A stretch of DNA of 64,000 bases, from contig JAEQBH010000647.1 of the NCBI GenBank assembly GCA_016808115.1, positions 248,001 through 312,000 of the forward strand, in the 5' to 3' direction. The translations under genes were made by a program, and so were the position numbers. Each line of letters begins with the position of its first letter. The stretch's first letter is position 1. The notes beneath the pieces are model-generated. The model ran no database searches. It saw only the letters and a list, made by a program, of their open reading frames with translations, and was not told the origin of the DNA. This stretch comes from Tetrastigma voinierianum. Lineage: Eukaryota; Streptophyta; Magnoliopsida; Vitales; Vitaceae. This document shows positions 12,312-23,170 of this stretch, in pieces.

Positions 12312-12431
12312 CTCTATATAAGAGGTGGTAACATAACATCTACTTCTATGTTCACCATCCTTTTCACTTTTTTTTTGTCTCAGACTAATATTTCTCCTTA
12401 TATAAGAGGTGGTAACAGAACATCTACTTCT
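12312..12431 (+). promoter_or_regulatory. Duplicated TATA-box module upstream of the Ca2+-ATPase
   Basis: A 35-bp block occurs twice, at 12312-12346 and 12397-12431, 85 bp apart, with only a few mismatches. Each contains (T)ATATAAGAGG followed by TGGTAACA and ACATCTACTTCT. The second TATA lies about 80 bp upstream of the start codon at 12483, a normal distance for a plant core promoter with a short leader. The first would give a leader ~85 bp longer. Confidence 0.6.
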
Positions 12432-12482
12432 CATTTCATCCTTCATTCTGTGTTCTTCGATCATTTCCCATTATTATAAAGC

Positions 12483-15400
12483 ATGTCCAATATTTTGCAT
12501 GCTGGCTTGAATTGCATAGAGCCCATACTCGATATGCCAACCAACCGCAGCATACCCAACAAGAGATGGCACTTGGCCTTTACTGCTATCTATTCTTCCA
12601 GGGCTTTATATTCTCTTCTCAATCAGAAGAAGAAGAAAAGCAGAAAACTTCCAGTCCCCAGTAATCCTTCCTTTGTTGTTCTCAATGTTAAGCCCGAAGC
12701 CTTCTCAAGCATTGATCATACAACTCTCACTGCTATTGTCAAAGACAAAAACTTCAACAAGCTTCTTGAATTCGGAGGAATCGAAGGCGTAGCTGATGCT
12801 CTAGAAACAGGTATCAAAAATGGCATCGATGGTTCTGTTAACGACGTTGCTCTCAGACAGGAGGCTTTCGGTTCAAACACATACCAGCGGCCACCTGCAA
12901 AAAGGTTGTTCCACTTTGTAGTGGAAGCTTTTAAGGATCTCACCATTCTCATACTTATATTCTGTGCAGCACTCTCTCTTGGTTTCGGAATAAAAGAGAA
13001 TGGAGCGAAGGAAGGGTGGTATAACGGTGGAAGCATATTTGTTGCTGTCTTTCTAGTCATTTCTGTCTCTGCTGTGAGTAACTTCAGGCAGAACAGACAG
13101 TTTGAAAAATTGTTTAAAGTCAGCAACAATATCAAAGTTGATGTTGTCCGAAACGGGCGCCGCCAGCAGATCTCTATATTTGAAGTAGTCGTTGGAGATG
13201 TTGTTTGCTTAAAAATTGGTGACCAAGTTCCTGCTGATGGATTGTTCTTGGACGCAGGCATTCACTGCAAGGGATGAACTACAGCATGACTTCAAGAGAG
13301 TGATCACGTTGAAATTAATAGCCATCATAATCCATTTTTGTTTTCTGGAACCAAAGTAGCTGATGGATATGCTCAAATGCTTGTGACATCGGTTGGGATG
13401 AACACAACATGGGGAGAGATGATGAGCACAATCAGCCGGGATACAAATGAACAAACACCATTACAAGCCAGGCTCAACAAACTTACCTCATCAATCGGAA
13501 AGGCTGGGTTGGCTGTTGCTTTTCTCGTTCTTCTAGTGTTGTTGGTTCGCTATTTCACTGGAAATACAGAAGACGAGAATGGAAATCAGGAGTTCAATGG
13601 CAGCAACACAAAGGCTGATGATATAGTGAATTCTGTGGTAAGAATCATTGCAGCAGCAGTAACCATTGTCGTGGTGGCAATTCCAGAAGGTTTACCATTG
13701 GCTGTCACACTCACTCTGGCTTATTCAATGAAGAGAATGATGGCTGACCAGGCCATGGTGCGGAAGCTCTCTGCCTGTGAGACCATGGCTCGCAACCACC
13801 ATTTGTACTGACAAAACAGGCACCCTCACCCTGAACCAGATGAAGGTGACAAAGTTTTGGCTTGGCCAAGACCCTATTGAAGATTCCTCTTTAATTTCAA
13901 CAGATCTTCTCAACCTCATCCAACAAGGAGTTGCTCTTAATACAACTGGTAGCGTTTACAGAGCTACTTCAGGGTCTAACTATGAGTTCTCTGCAGCCAA
14001 CTGAAAAAGAATTCTTTCATGGGCTGTACTGGAACTTGATATGGAGATGGAAATATTGATAAAGGATTTTACCATTCTCCATGTTGAAGCCTTCAATTCG
14101 GAGAAGAAAAGAAGTGGGGTTTCAATAAGGAGTGAAGCTGATCATAACATAGTCCACGTGCACTGGAAGGGAGCTGCAGAGATGATACTAGCAATGTTCC
14201 AGCTAACAGATGCTTCTGGAAGAATGGAAAGATGGATGATGGTGAATTTGGCCGACATTTGAGCAAATAATCTGTATGGCGCTAGCAAAGCCTCCGCTAT
14301 TGCTTTTGCACATAAACAGATTCCAGAGGAGGAACATGAAATTAGAGAAACCAGTCAAAAGCTAGAAGAAGATAGCTTGACCCTTATAGGACTGGTGGGG
14401 ATAAAGGATCCCTGTAGACCAGGGGTGAGAAAAGCTGTGGAAGATTGCCAATATGCTGGAGTGAATGTCAAAATGATCACTGGAGACAATGTTTTCACTG
14501 CAACAGCCATAGCCACTGAATGTGGAATACTAAGACCTGATCAAGGCATAAAACAATGAGGCGGTAGCTGCGAAGCGTTTCGAATTATACCCCAGAGGAG
14601 AGAATGGAGAAAGTTGATAAAATCCGGGTGATGGCTAGATCCTCTCCCTTTGATAAACTTCTCATGGTGCAGTGCTTGAAACAGAAAGGTCATGTGGTTG
14701 CAGTCACAGGTGATGGCACAAATGATGCACCTGCTTTAAAAGAAGCCGACATAGGACTTTCTATGGGAATACAAGGCACAGAAGTGGCTAAGGAGTGCTC
14801 AGATATCATCATCTTGGATGATAATTTTGCTTCGGTAGCTACAGTTTTGAAGTGGGGAAGGTGTGTTTATAACAACATCCAGAAGTTCATCCAGTTCCAG
14901 CTTACAGTGAATGTTGCAGCCCTTGTAATCAACTTTGTAGCAGCAATTTCAGCAGGAGAGGTCCCCTTAACAGCAGTACAGTTGTTATGGGTAAACTTGA
15001 TCATGGATACACTAGGTGCTCTGGCTCTAGCCACAGAGCAACCCACTAAGGAGCTCATGGAGAGACCGCCCGTGGGACGGACCGAAATACCAATCACCAA
15101 CATCATGGAGGAATCACTAGTCCAAGCATTGTACCAGATAGCTGTCCTCTTAACCTTCCAATTCAAAGGGGAATCAATCTTTGGTGTGAATGAGAAGGTG
15201 AAGGACACCCTAATATTCAATACTTTTGTGTTGTGTCAGGTCTTCAACGAATTCAATGCAAGGAAGCTGGAGAAGAAGAATGTGTTCAAAGGGATACATA
15301 AAAACAAGTTGTTTTTGGGGATCATTGATAACCATTATCCTTTCAGGTGGTTATGGTAGAATTTTTGAAGAAATTTGCAGATACGGAAAAGGTTGAATTG

Positions 15401-15564
15401 GGGACAATGGGGTGCATGCCTGGAATAGCAGCAATATCTGGCCACTTGGCTGGGTCAATGGCATATTCGTCTCAAAAAAAACCTTTCAGCTATCTAAGGT
15501 GGCAAGAACATCACTTTCTATTGTATGTCTGCACAAAGATTTAGTTATGTATCACATTTGTTAA
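12483..15564 (+). pseudogene. Autoinhibited plasma-membrane Ca2+-ATPase, ACA12/13 type, with many frameshifts
   Basis: P-type IIB calcium pump that exports Ca2+ using ATP and is controlled by an N-terminal calmodulin-binding inhibitor. The N-terminus holds the Trp-anchored basic stretch RWHLAFTAIYSSRALYSLL plus a Lys-rich tail, typical of the calmodulin site. Further landmarks, in order: first membrane pair with QRPPAKRLF before it; actuator domain to 13277; AIPEGLPLAV of M4 (~13677-13710); phosphorylation site DKTGTLT (~13810); KGAAEMIL nucleotide domain; MITGDN; GDGTNDAPALKEADIG hinge (~14710); M6 LWVNLIMDTLGALALATEQPT. There are no introns, as in ACA12/ACA13. The reading frame is broken at about 13270-13300 (the TGES loop), 13785-13795 (just before DKTGT), 13990-14012, 14220-14320, 14555-14600, 15330 and 15400-15440, mostly by one-base losses in G/C runs. 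A C-terminal frame ends at 15562-15564. Either a young pseudogene or a functional gene with consensus errors. Confidence 0.9.
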
Positions 15565-16220
15565 TTTTTCCTGTTGTGAAGCTTACTTATGAATTTAGTG
15601 TCGACTTCCATGGGGTAGCTTATTGTTTGAGCTTGGGCCTGCTTTTAATGGTCACTAGTTCGAATATTTATGGGATTTGTTAGGACCTAGACAATCTACG
15701 GTTATAAAAAAATCTATGTGGTTAGAGTCAACGTCAATAAAATCTGTGACCTTTTTTTCCTTTCCAATTATGAAGTTCAGTGGATGGAGTTTTCATGAGA
15801 TTGATGAATATAAAATAGCAGGGAAGAATGAGAAGAAGCACAAATGTACAGCAATTATAGTCGATTATAAACCCTGAAAAAACAGAGCATAACATGTCTG
15901 AAGCATAAGGAGTCCAAATGTTAAGATGTAACAACAACAAACACCTACCGTGCTATCACAAATAACATGGTAACAGTAACAGTAAACAGCTTCACGTATA
16001 TATAATAAATCAGATTCATAAACCAATAATGAAAGAAATACGACAGAGCAGAGAACCTACTGACCTATAAAATTTGATTGATTTCAATGGAGAGGCTTTA
16101 AGAAAGTTCTGCTAGTCAGTTCCCTGGTAACTGGTAAGGGTTCTACTTGATTCCAGGGGGGAAAGCTTTGATAGAGCACAAAGATTAAAAGATCGAGCCT
16201 CGTTATTGAGAAATTGATTC
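15565..16220. other. 3' flank of the Ca2+-ATPase up to the Tat insertion site
   Basis: AT-rich with no gene seen. A GGTCACTAGTTCGAATAT stretch near 15650 resembles a tRNA-type B box and might be a SINE scrap, but I find no A box, tail or target duplication. The flank resumes after the Tat element at 33766. Confidence 0.5.
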
Positions 16221-16225
16221 ATCCT

Positions 16226-16945
16226 TGATGATGCTTTTTCAACCGAATCGGCTGATGCGTAGGGCCGCCGAGCCGACTCGGCCGGGCGGTCGGATCGAGG
16301 ACGGGCGATCGCCCGTTCTTGACCAGGACTTATTCTCCGATGGTCCGCAGCCGTGCGCTCTTCCAAGCCCGGGGAAGGGATACCGATCAAGTGTGTTCCC
16401 GATGTTGCACTTTCCGCAAGAAGAAGAACCTAAGGAAGAAGGGTCGGCGAAGGCTTCGCTCGTGCCGCCTCCGATGCCCAAGCCGATTCTTTTCTCGAGG
16501 AAAAAGAGAGAATACTTTGATCGCCTTAGTATTGACGTACCTTCTGGTGGAGCTGCTTTGTATTTATAATGGATATTCAATCATTGGACGATGACGAGGA
16601 GTCCTTCCTATCGGGGGTATGTTTCTCATATAGTTAGCCTAGACTTAGTGACATTAGTCAAAAGAGTTTATTCGAATAATCCTCCCTCTTTATTGGAGAA
16701 CGTCCAACCGATCTTCTATTGCTTTTCTTTCCTTTATAATAGGACTTGATCGAGGATATCTTTTAGGAATATTTTATCTTCTGTTATTGAGGATATGGTT
16801 GACTGGGCGAGCATGGGTCTTCCCGTTTTTCGACCATGTTTCGCCTAATGAGTTGGGCCTTCGTTTGGGCCGCCGCGGGAGGACACGCTGGCACCAATCC
16901 CATTGCTCGACGCGACGAAACGCTGACCTATTTCTATATCCTATC
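16226..16945 (-). repeat. 3' LTR (LTR1) of the Tat element
   Basis: About 720 bp, matching 33021-33760 in the same orientation and 26781-27540 in reverse. Shared landmarks include the AAAAAGAGAGAATACTTTGAT block, TTTGTATTTATAATGGATATT, GACGATGACGAGGAGTCCTTCC and CCTTTATAATAGGACTTGAT. Many small indels separate the copies. Confidence 0.85.
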
Positions 16946-17157
16946 GTTGCCCAGCCCTTGTGTGTACGACGCGTGGGCAAGGCTGTGATTAGTCTCGCGA
17001 CTTCCGTTGTTATTTCCCCGTGGTTCGCCGATGTGGTTTAATTAACTCCGTCCGCCGTCATACGCACGATGGCTCTTCGAAGCTGCGGTTGCTTCATATC
17101 TTTGCTTCTGTCGAGACCTTTCTAGTTCTGACTCCTTTAGCCTCATAACTCTCCCTT

Positions 17158-18900
17158 TTGTCTTTATATTTTTGGCGTTTCTTGCATTTCGCTCTGGATT
17201 TTGCTCTATCTCTGCTCAAAGGTTGGGTCCTTTGTGTTCTTTCTTTCCTCGCCCGCGCATCCGTCCGTGTTTTTCGATTGATACGACGAGGCCTCAGGGT
17301 CTGGGCGGTTCCGATTTCGTTTGTTATGCCATGGGTCCCAAACGTTTTTCCTCTCTTTGCGATCAACGATGATTCTCTGATGCTTACCCCGCAGCCGGGT
17401 GTTCTCGCTTATTTGACAAATAAGTGGCCAAACAAGCCCAGAAGCCCTTCCTTAAATAAGGGAAAAAGGAAGATAAACTTGATCAACATCCTAGGGTTCG
17501 ACTATTCAAAGATTATCGTGCGACATTCTGCGGAAAGTGGGCCCCAGCAGCGTTGGCCCTTTATATGAGTCTACTTTGTTGAACGATACCTGCCTCTTCC
17601 CGGTGTTCAGATATGGCCCCCGATTTTTGACTGTTACATTACCTCCGTGTCGAATGGTATGTTTTTTCGAGGTCGCTTTGATAAATCTGGGCCTCGCTTC
17701 CATTGCACCCTTTCATCAAAACAGTTCTTCAAAGCTTTCATATCTCATCTTCCCAACCGGCCCCAGCGAAGTTGGGGGCAGTTTTAGTGGTTTGTCACCC
17801 TTTAAGAGATGTGGGCTGAAGGCCCTAGTGTATTTTCTTTGCCTCGCATCTTTTAATCCGACAAGCTACCACGAGGGGTTTATTTATTTCCCTAGGGCGT
17901 CCCGGGGCTCCCTTTGGTGATTTCTTATCTTCCTTTCTTCTCACTCCGACATGGAAATCCAGATATTTCTTGTTAGTGGCTCCAACTGGGAGTACAACTC
18001 TTTAGACAGGAAGACACTCTAGGCGCACTTTAACGTGGGGTGCCCTTATAACCTTCTCAGCATATCCTACTTTGTTTAATTGATGAAATGATTGGATATC
18101 CCCACCCAAGTTTCGAGTATTTTTCGATGCCCGTCTTTGGGCTTAGTGGACGAAGATACGCTGGTTGTTCTGTTTGACCGAGTGCCCCGTCTCGCCCACG
18201 CAACCACTATTGCCCGATGTCCCCAGCCATCCCGGGTCCAAGTCCCATAAAACTTCCGCTTCAGGCCTTCATCCTCCCCCACCGGGTGTTTTCTTCACCG
18301 CCACGTCCCACCGGGAGGGGAGATTCAGCCTATCCGGGAGGACATTCAAACCTCAGAGCAGGAGGAAAGCAGATCTCCCCAAGAGGGACTAAACACCAGA
18401 ACAAAGTTCCCAGATTAGGAAGCACCTCAAGTCCCTCATTCAAAGGATCTGTCAGCCTTCATCCCCATTGGCCGAGGTTCCCCTGGTTCTTCGTTCACTT
18501 CCCTCTTCCAAGCCCATCGCAGAGGTGGGGAATCCTTCAAACGAGGCTCACACTGCAACCGCGGGCGCGGTCACAACTATCCGGAATGCTCTACGTATCC
18601 CGTCAAGCCATCTCCGAGAAGGTGATAGAGTTTCAGAGGCGAAGAAACAAAAAATCAGCGCCGATGAAATCGGGCGATTCTCGCCGCCTAATGCGAACTT
18701 TCTACCGTGCTATTTCATCCATCCTCAAAGATTCTGACGTTGAGAGATCAAAGGGGTTGCGGCTGATATGCCTCGCCTTGTCTTTTCGTAATTTACTGTG
18801 TTTAGGCAATTATGCTAACTTTCCTGTCGGGCCCGTTGACTTCACTTCATTGTCCCGCAGTCGCCACCATGAAGGTCAATGCAAAAAGCTAACCTAAATG
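17158..18900 (+). pseudogene. Antisense ORF of the Tat element ('putative gypsy-type transposon' domain)
   Basis: The frames at 17537-17920 and 18217-18897 run opposite to pol. The first contains a CFFEVALINLGLASIAPFHQ stretch, followed by a Cys/Phe-rich helix region and EGFIYFPRASRG, and just past its stop codon the plus strand reads FLVSG-NWEY. This resembles the 'putative gypsy type transposon' (Transposase_28-like) domain found in plant Tat elements, where an antisense additional ORF of unknown function has been described. The C-terminal part is Ser/Pro/Arg-rich. Stops between 17568 and 18217 break it. A second, inverted copy of the same ORF lies at 25076-26700. Domain identity is from memory of the family pattern. 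Confidence 0.6.
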
Positions 18901-20004
18901 AGAAGTACAAGATCATCAATTTATAAGGCGAAGTGACTACTTTAACTTGAGCGACGCAGGGGGCGGGTGCAAATTTTTATGTCCCGAGAAATAGAAAGAT
19001 TCTCACGCCGACCAAGCACACCCATCAGCCGTGATCGGGTCGAAAATAGAAGGCAGGTCCGAGCGTACCACATTGCCGAGGAGAGCCCAAAGTTCGGACG
19101 ATTTCCGTGCTCACATGATGATTCGCCGACTTCGGAGGAGCCGCGATCTTACCCGTATACGGAGCCTGACAAGGAGGAACCCGCTGCTTCTCGACGAACA
19201 ACGGATCTCAGTGAGCGCGCCGATCACCGCGGCCTGACTAATGGGAGAAACAGCCGCCATGAGATTGAGGGCAAGGTGTGTTGCTGAGACCGCCCGACGC
19301 GGAGTCCTCTAAGCCGGACTTGTCGTGACTGCCGGCTGGGCAGCGCCGTGGATGCGACCGACCGCACCGCGCGACGATTTGGTTGCTCGCAGGGGATTTG
19401 CGTCATCGGCCAATCGCGGACCGTGCTGGTGCTCACCAAGCTTCAGTGGCTTGCTGCGCCAGAAAAGCCAGCCGTAAAATTCCCTGATCCGATTTTGACT
19501 TTGATCTCCAGCCGATGGGGAGGCGCAGGAATCTCCAAAGAGATAAACAATCCCCGTGAGCCCAAGACTCATGCCGAGGCCCCTTCTCGCTTCTTCTTCG
19601 CTCCCGATACTGAGATCCAAGCTCGCTTCCGCTGATTTTGTTTTTCTTTCTTTTGTCACCCCGAGGCACACTTATCTATGTCAATTCTTCTTTTAATGAT
19701 ACTGTTCTCTCTGGAATTGGATTTACTTATTTATCTATCTTTGCTTTTTTCGAATCGAGGATCAGAGAAATTTAGTCTCAGCTTTTGTCTCTCTACACTT
19801 GCAAACCGCTCGCTCCGTACCCTCGATAAGTGGCGAAACTTTGTTGGTTTGGTCTCGTGGCCCTCGCCGCTTGGCTTGCGGGTATTGACCCGCCCGCTTC
19901 ACGCGCCTCGCTGGAGTGTATCAAGGCGTAGGCTCACAAATAAGGCGTGGCTGATTAAGGCTTGATTACACGCACGGAGGAGAGTGTCTCAAGAGTTCAA
20001 TAGG
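18901..20004 (+). other. Unassigned Tat internal segment with GC-rich frames
   Basis: Frames at 18967-19287 (106 codons, Arg/Ser/Glu-rich) and 19348-19635 (95 codons) have balanced, coding-like composition, but I recognise neither. They could be the C-terminal part of the antisense ORF or an inserted host gene fragment. The segment is not repeated in the inverted copy at 25076-27540, which ends in homology at about 18650. Confidence 0.35.
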
Positions 20005-22350
20005 ATATAGGAGGAGCCCGTCCATGCTTAGCGTACAGCCAAGGCCTGCTCACAGTGAGGAGCCTGCCTGCCCGGGTATTGAAGTGGAGAGCTTGTCAAT
20101 GAGACTTTGTGAGATCAGCCTATTGAGCAATGTCGGGTGGCCTTCCGCCCCGATAAGTAGAGGGAGCTCGTCTACCTGTGTTGAAGGGAGAGTCACAACT
20201 TTAGACTTAAAGGGAGGAGCCCGGTCTGCTGGAGCACAGCAAGGGGTTTGGCCTCAGATATGAGGGAGCTTGCCGGGCTCGTGCTGGGGTGGAGAGTCAT
20301 TAGTTTAGACTCGTAGTGAAGAGCCTGCCTCAGGCATGCTGAAGGCCTGCCCCGAGCAAGTGTGTAGGAGCCACAAATTGTGGCCAAGTGGAGAGCTCAC
20401 AATGAGACTGTAGGAGTGAGCCCGTATGCTCGGGAGCACAAGGAAGGGCCTGGCCCCGATAAGTAGAGGGAGCTCTGCCAGCCTGTTGAAGGAGAGCTCA
20501 CGAGACTTCTGTAGGAGGAGCCCGTCCTGTTGGGAGTACAAGAAGGCCTGGCCCCCGATAAGTGTGAGGCCTGGCCATGGCCATGGAGAGCTCTGCCAAT
20601 GAGACTCCCAGGAGGAGCCCGTCTCGTGTGGGAGTACAAAGAAGGGCTCGCCCCGATAAATAGAGGGAGCTCGCTGGCTGTCAAGGGAGCTCGTCAATGA
20701 GACTTCAGCAGGAGGCCGTCCGCGGCGGGCACACCAAGGGCCTGGCCCCGACAAGGTGGCGGAGCTCGTCATACCAGGCCAGCGGAGAGCCTGCTAATGA
20801 GACGAGGGAGGAGCCCGCCTCGTTTGGGAGCAGCGCGCAGCGGCCTGGCCTCGGAGCAAGGAGAGGGAGCCTGCCGGTCTCGTGCCAAGGGAGAGCCTGC
20901 CAATGAGACTCAGGGAAGGAGCCCGGGCCCCGTGTGGGAGGCTGAAGGCCTGGCCCCGACAGCAGAGGGAGCCTGGCTCCATTCCGAAAGAGGGACGAGT
21001 ATGATGTGTAGGAAGGAGCCCGTCAGCTCGAGGCCGAGGCCTGCCAATGTAAAATCGTTGAGCCGAAGCCTGGCCCATGCCGAGTGACGGATGAGCCCGT
21101 CGTGGCGACCAGCAGTTCTCGTCCATGCCGAGTGATGGACGAGCTCGCGAATGAGTAACACAAGAGCCTGCTCATGTTGTGTGATGGGAAGAGCTCATCA
21201 AAGTGAGCAGCGTGACTCCGGGCGCTGAGGCCGAGTGGCGATGTAGCCCGAAATGGGTCCGACTCGAGGCAAGGTACCGTATGAGCAGGTGCCGCTGGGA
21301 GTGAGCGCTGCGGTCTCGCCGAGGCCGAGGCATGGCGTAGCCCGAGCCGGTCCGACCCGAGGCGGCGCGGGTTCACAGGCGGAGTAGGTGAGCTCTTCGT
21401 GATTGAGCAGCCGCGGGTTCTCGCACCGAGGCCGAGTGGCTTATGTACCGAAATGGGTTCGACTCCCGAGGCGGGCGTAATTGCAAGTGAGCAGTGAGCC
21501 TGCCAATGAGACTTGTAGGAGGAGCCCGCCCGCTTGGAGCACAAAGAAGGGCCTGCCCCGATAAGGAGAGGGAGCCTGCTGCCCGTGGGTGGCAAGGGAG
21601 AGCTCGTCAATGAGACTCTTGTAGGGAAGAGCCCGTCTCGTGCATGCTGAAGGGCTCGCCCGATGGCAGGAGCCTCGCCCATTCCGAGCCGAGGGACGAG
21701 TATGATGCTGTAGGAAGGAGCCCGCTCCGCTCGAGTGCGCGAGGGGCTCGCCAATGTAAACCGCTGAGTTGAGCTCGCCCATGCCGAGTGATGGGATGAG
21801 CCCGCCAGGCGACCAAAGCAGTTCTCGCCCATGCCGAAGCGAAGGACGAGCTTCGCCGTAATGAGTAACACAAGAGAGCTCGCTCATGTTGTGTGATGAA
21901 GATTTCGCTGGGTGCGAGCAACAGGGTTCGGCGCCGAGGCCGAGTGGCGATGGCGAAGCCTGAGCCAGGTTCGACTCCCGAGGCGGGCCTCGTGGCGAGT
22001 AGTGAGCCTGCTGCAGGAGCAAACCGTGGCTCCGGCGCCGAGGCCGAAAGGGCGGCGTGGCTCGAGCTGGTCTGACTTCCCCGAGGCGGCGGCTCCGTGG
22101 CGGAGTAGGTGAGCTCACGAGGAGCAAATGCGGGTTCGTGGCCGAGGCCGAAAAATGGCGTAGCCCGAATGTCCGACTCTCGAGGCAAGGCGGCCCGTGG
22201 CGAGCGTGAGCTCGCCGAAGCGAAAGCAGCGTGGCTCGGGCGCCGAGAGGCCAGAGTGGGCGATGTGGCTCGAGCCGGTTCGACTCCCGAGGCGGCGTGG
22301 CCTGTGGCGGGAGTAGGTGAGCTCGCCGAGGAGCAATTGGGTTCATGGCG
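20005..22350. repeat. ~100-bp tandem repeat array in the Tat 3' region, three sequence variants with higher-order structure
   Basis: Variant 1 (AGGAGGAGCCCG...CAATGAGACT) recurs near 20411, 20512, 20610, 20709, 20806 and 20912. Variant 3 (CGCCGAGGCCGAGTGG...GGTTCGACTCCCGAGG) recurs near 21219, 21317, 21428 and again 21932, 22039, 22141, 22240. A third block type (20985-21215, repeated at 21690-21925) lies between them. All have a period near 100 bp, and the series 1-2-3 occurs twice (20005-21480 and 21490-22350). GC-rich. Long minus-strand frames through it are by-products of the repetition. Confidence 0.85.
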
Positions 22351-23170
22351 CATGGACAGTGAAGCATGCTGCGAAAGGACCGCTTCGTGAGGATCCATCT
22401 TGTGGGGAAAAGACGCTTCGTATGAAGAGGCGCTTTATGAGGGGGAAACGATTCTGCTGTGACTTTACGCGCATCCTTTGGGTTATTGAAAAGGTGTGAA
22501 CTGCATTTAATGCCGATTGATGAGGAATTTGGAATCCGCTGTGTTTGCCTTCGCGCTTTCATAAATGAGCTCGCTTCGTGCCTACGCTCTTGGAAGATTT
22601 CTTCTTCCATAACGGGGCGGATGAAGTTTGCGTAAGATGGATGCTGATGTTCCTGGGCTGCCTCTGGGGTTTCTTCGACGCCTCCGACATGCTTTTCCGA
22701 ATTCCTCCGTGTGGAGCAGCTTCCTCAGTTTCCCCTTTATTGAGTCATGTTATTCCCCAGCTCTTGGCTAGGAATGCGCCTTAGAGTGGGGATGGTGCCC
22801 CTACACCTCACTCCTCATTCTTTCTTCTTCCTCCTTTCTCGCTATACCTCTCCTTTTTCTTTCTTTTCTTCCTTCCACAGCCTTTCTCATCCTTCTTCTT
22901 CTCTCCTCCACCCCATCTTTTTCTCCTCTTCCTCCTTCTTGTCTCTCTTTTTTTTTTTTTTTTTTTAGGTATTGTCACAGATCGAGTGCATGGAGGGAAC
23001 TGCTTGTACTGTATGCTTTCTATGATGTAATCGAGGACACCATTGATTGTATCCAACCATGACTTGAAATAAAGATGCACTTTTATTTCTATGAAATTTC
23101 CATTGTGTATATATATTTTTCTTATATTCGACCGCTTGAGACGAAATAAACAATCCGCTAGTTTCACCCA
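22351..23170. other. Spacer with a long pyrimidine tract (22805-22968)
   Basis: No gene seen. An almost pure C/T stretch of ~160 bp ends in T20 just before TAGGTATTGTCACAG. On the element strand this is a purine-rich tract. It could be slippage-prone leader-like DNA. Confidence 0.5.

Noticed and set aside
12249..12464. 71-codon minus-strand frame with an internal repeat
   Set aside because: The repeat is the duplicated TATA module read backwards, not a protein.
12716..13261. 181-codon minus-strand frame
   Set aside because: Shadow of the Ca2+-ATPase coding strand, with no independent signal.
15640..15670. tRNA gene or SINE suggested by GGTCACTAGTTCGAAT
   Set aside because: No A box at proper distance, no cloverleaf, no poly-A/T tail or target duplication.
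20305..22610. Long minus-strand open frames (up to ~390 codons) in 20305-22610
   Set aside because: They run through the ~100-bp tandem array. Openness follows from GC-rich repetition, and there is no domain or conserved frame between units.
22808..23167. Lys/Arg/Glu-rich minus-strand frame
   Set aside because: It is the translation of a C/T-rich low-complexity tract and poly-T.
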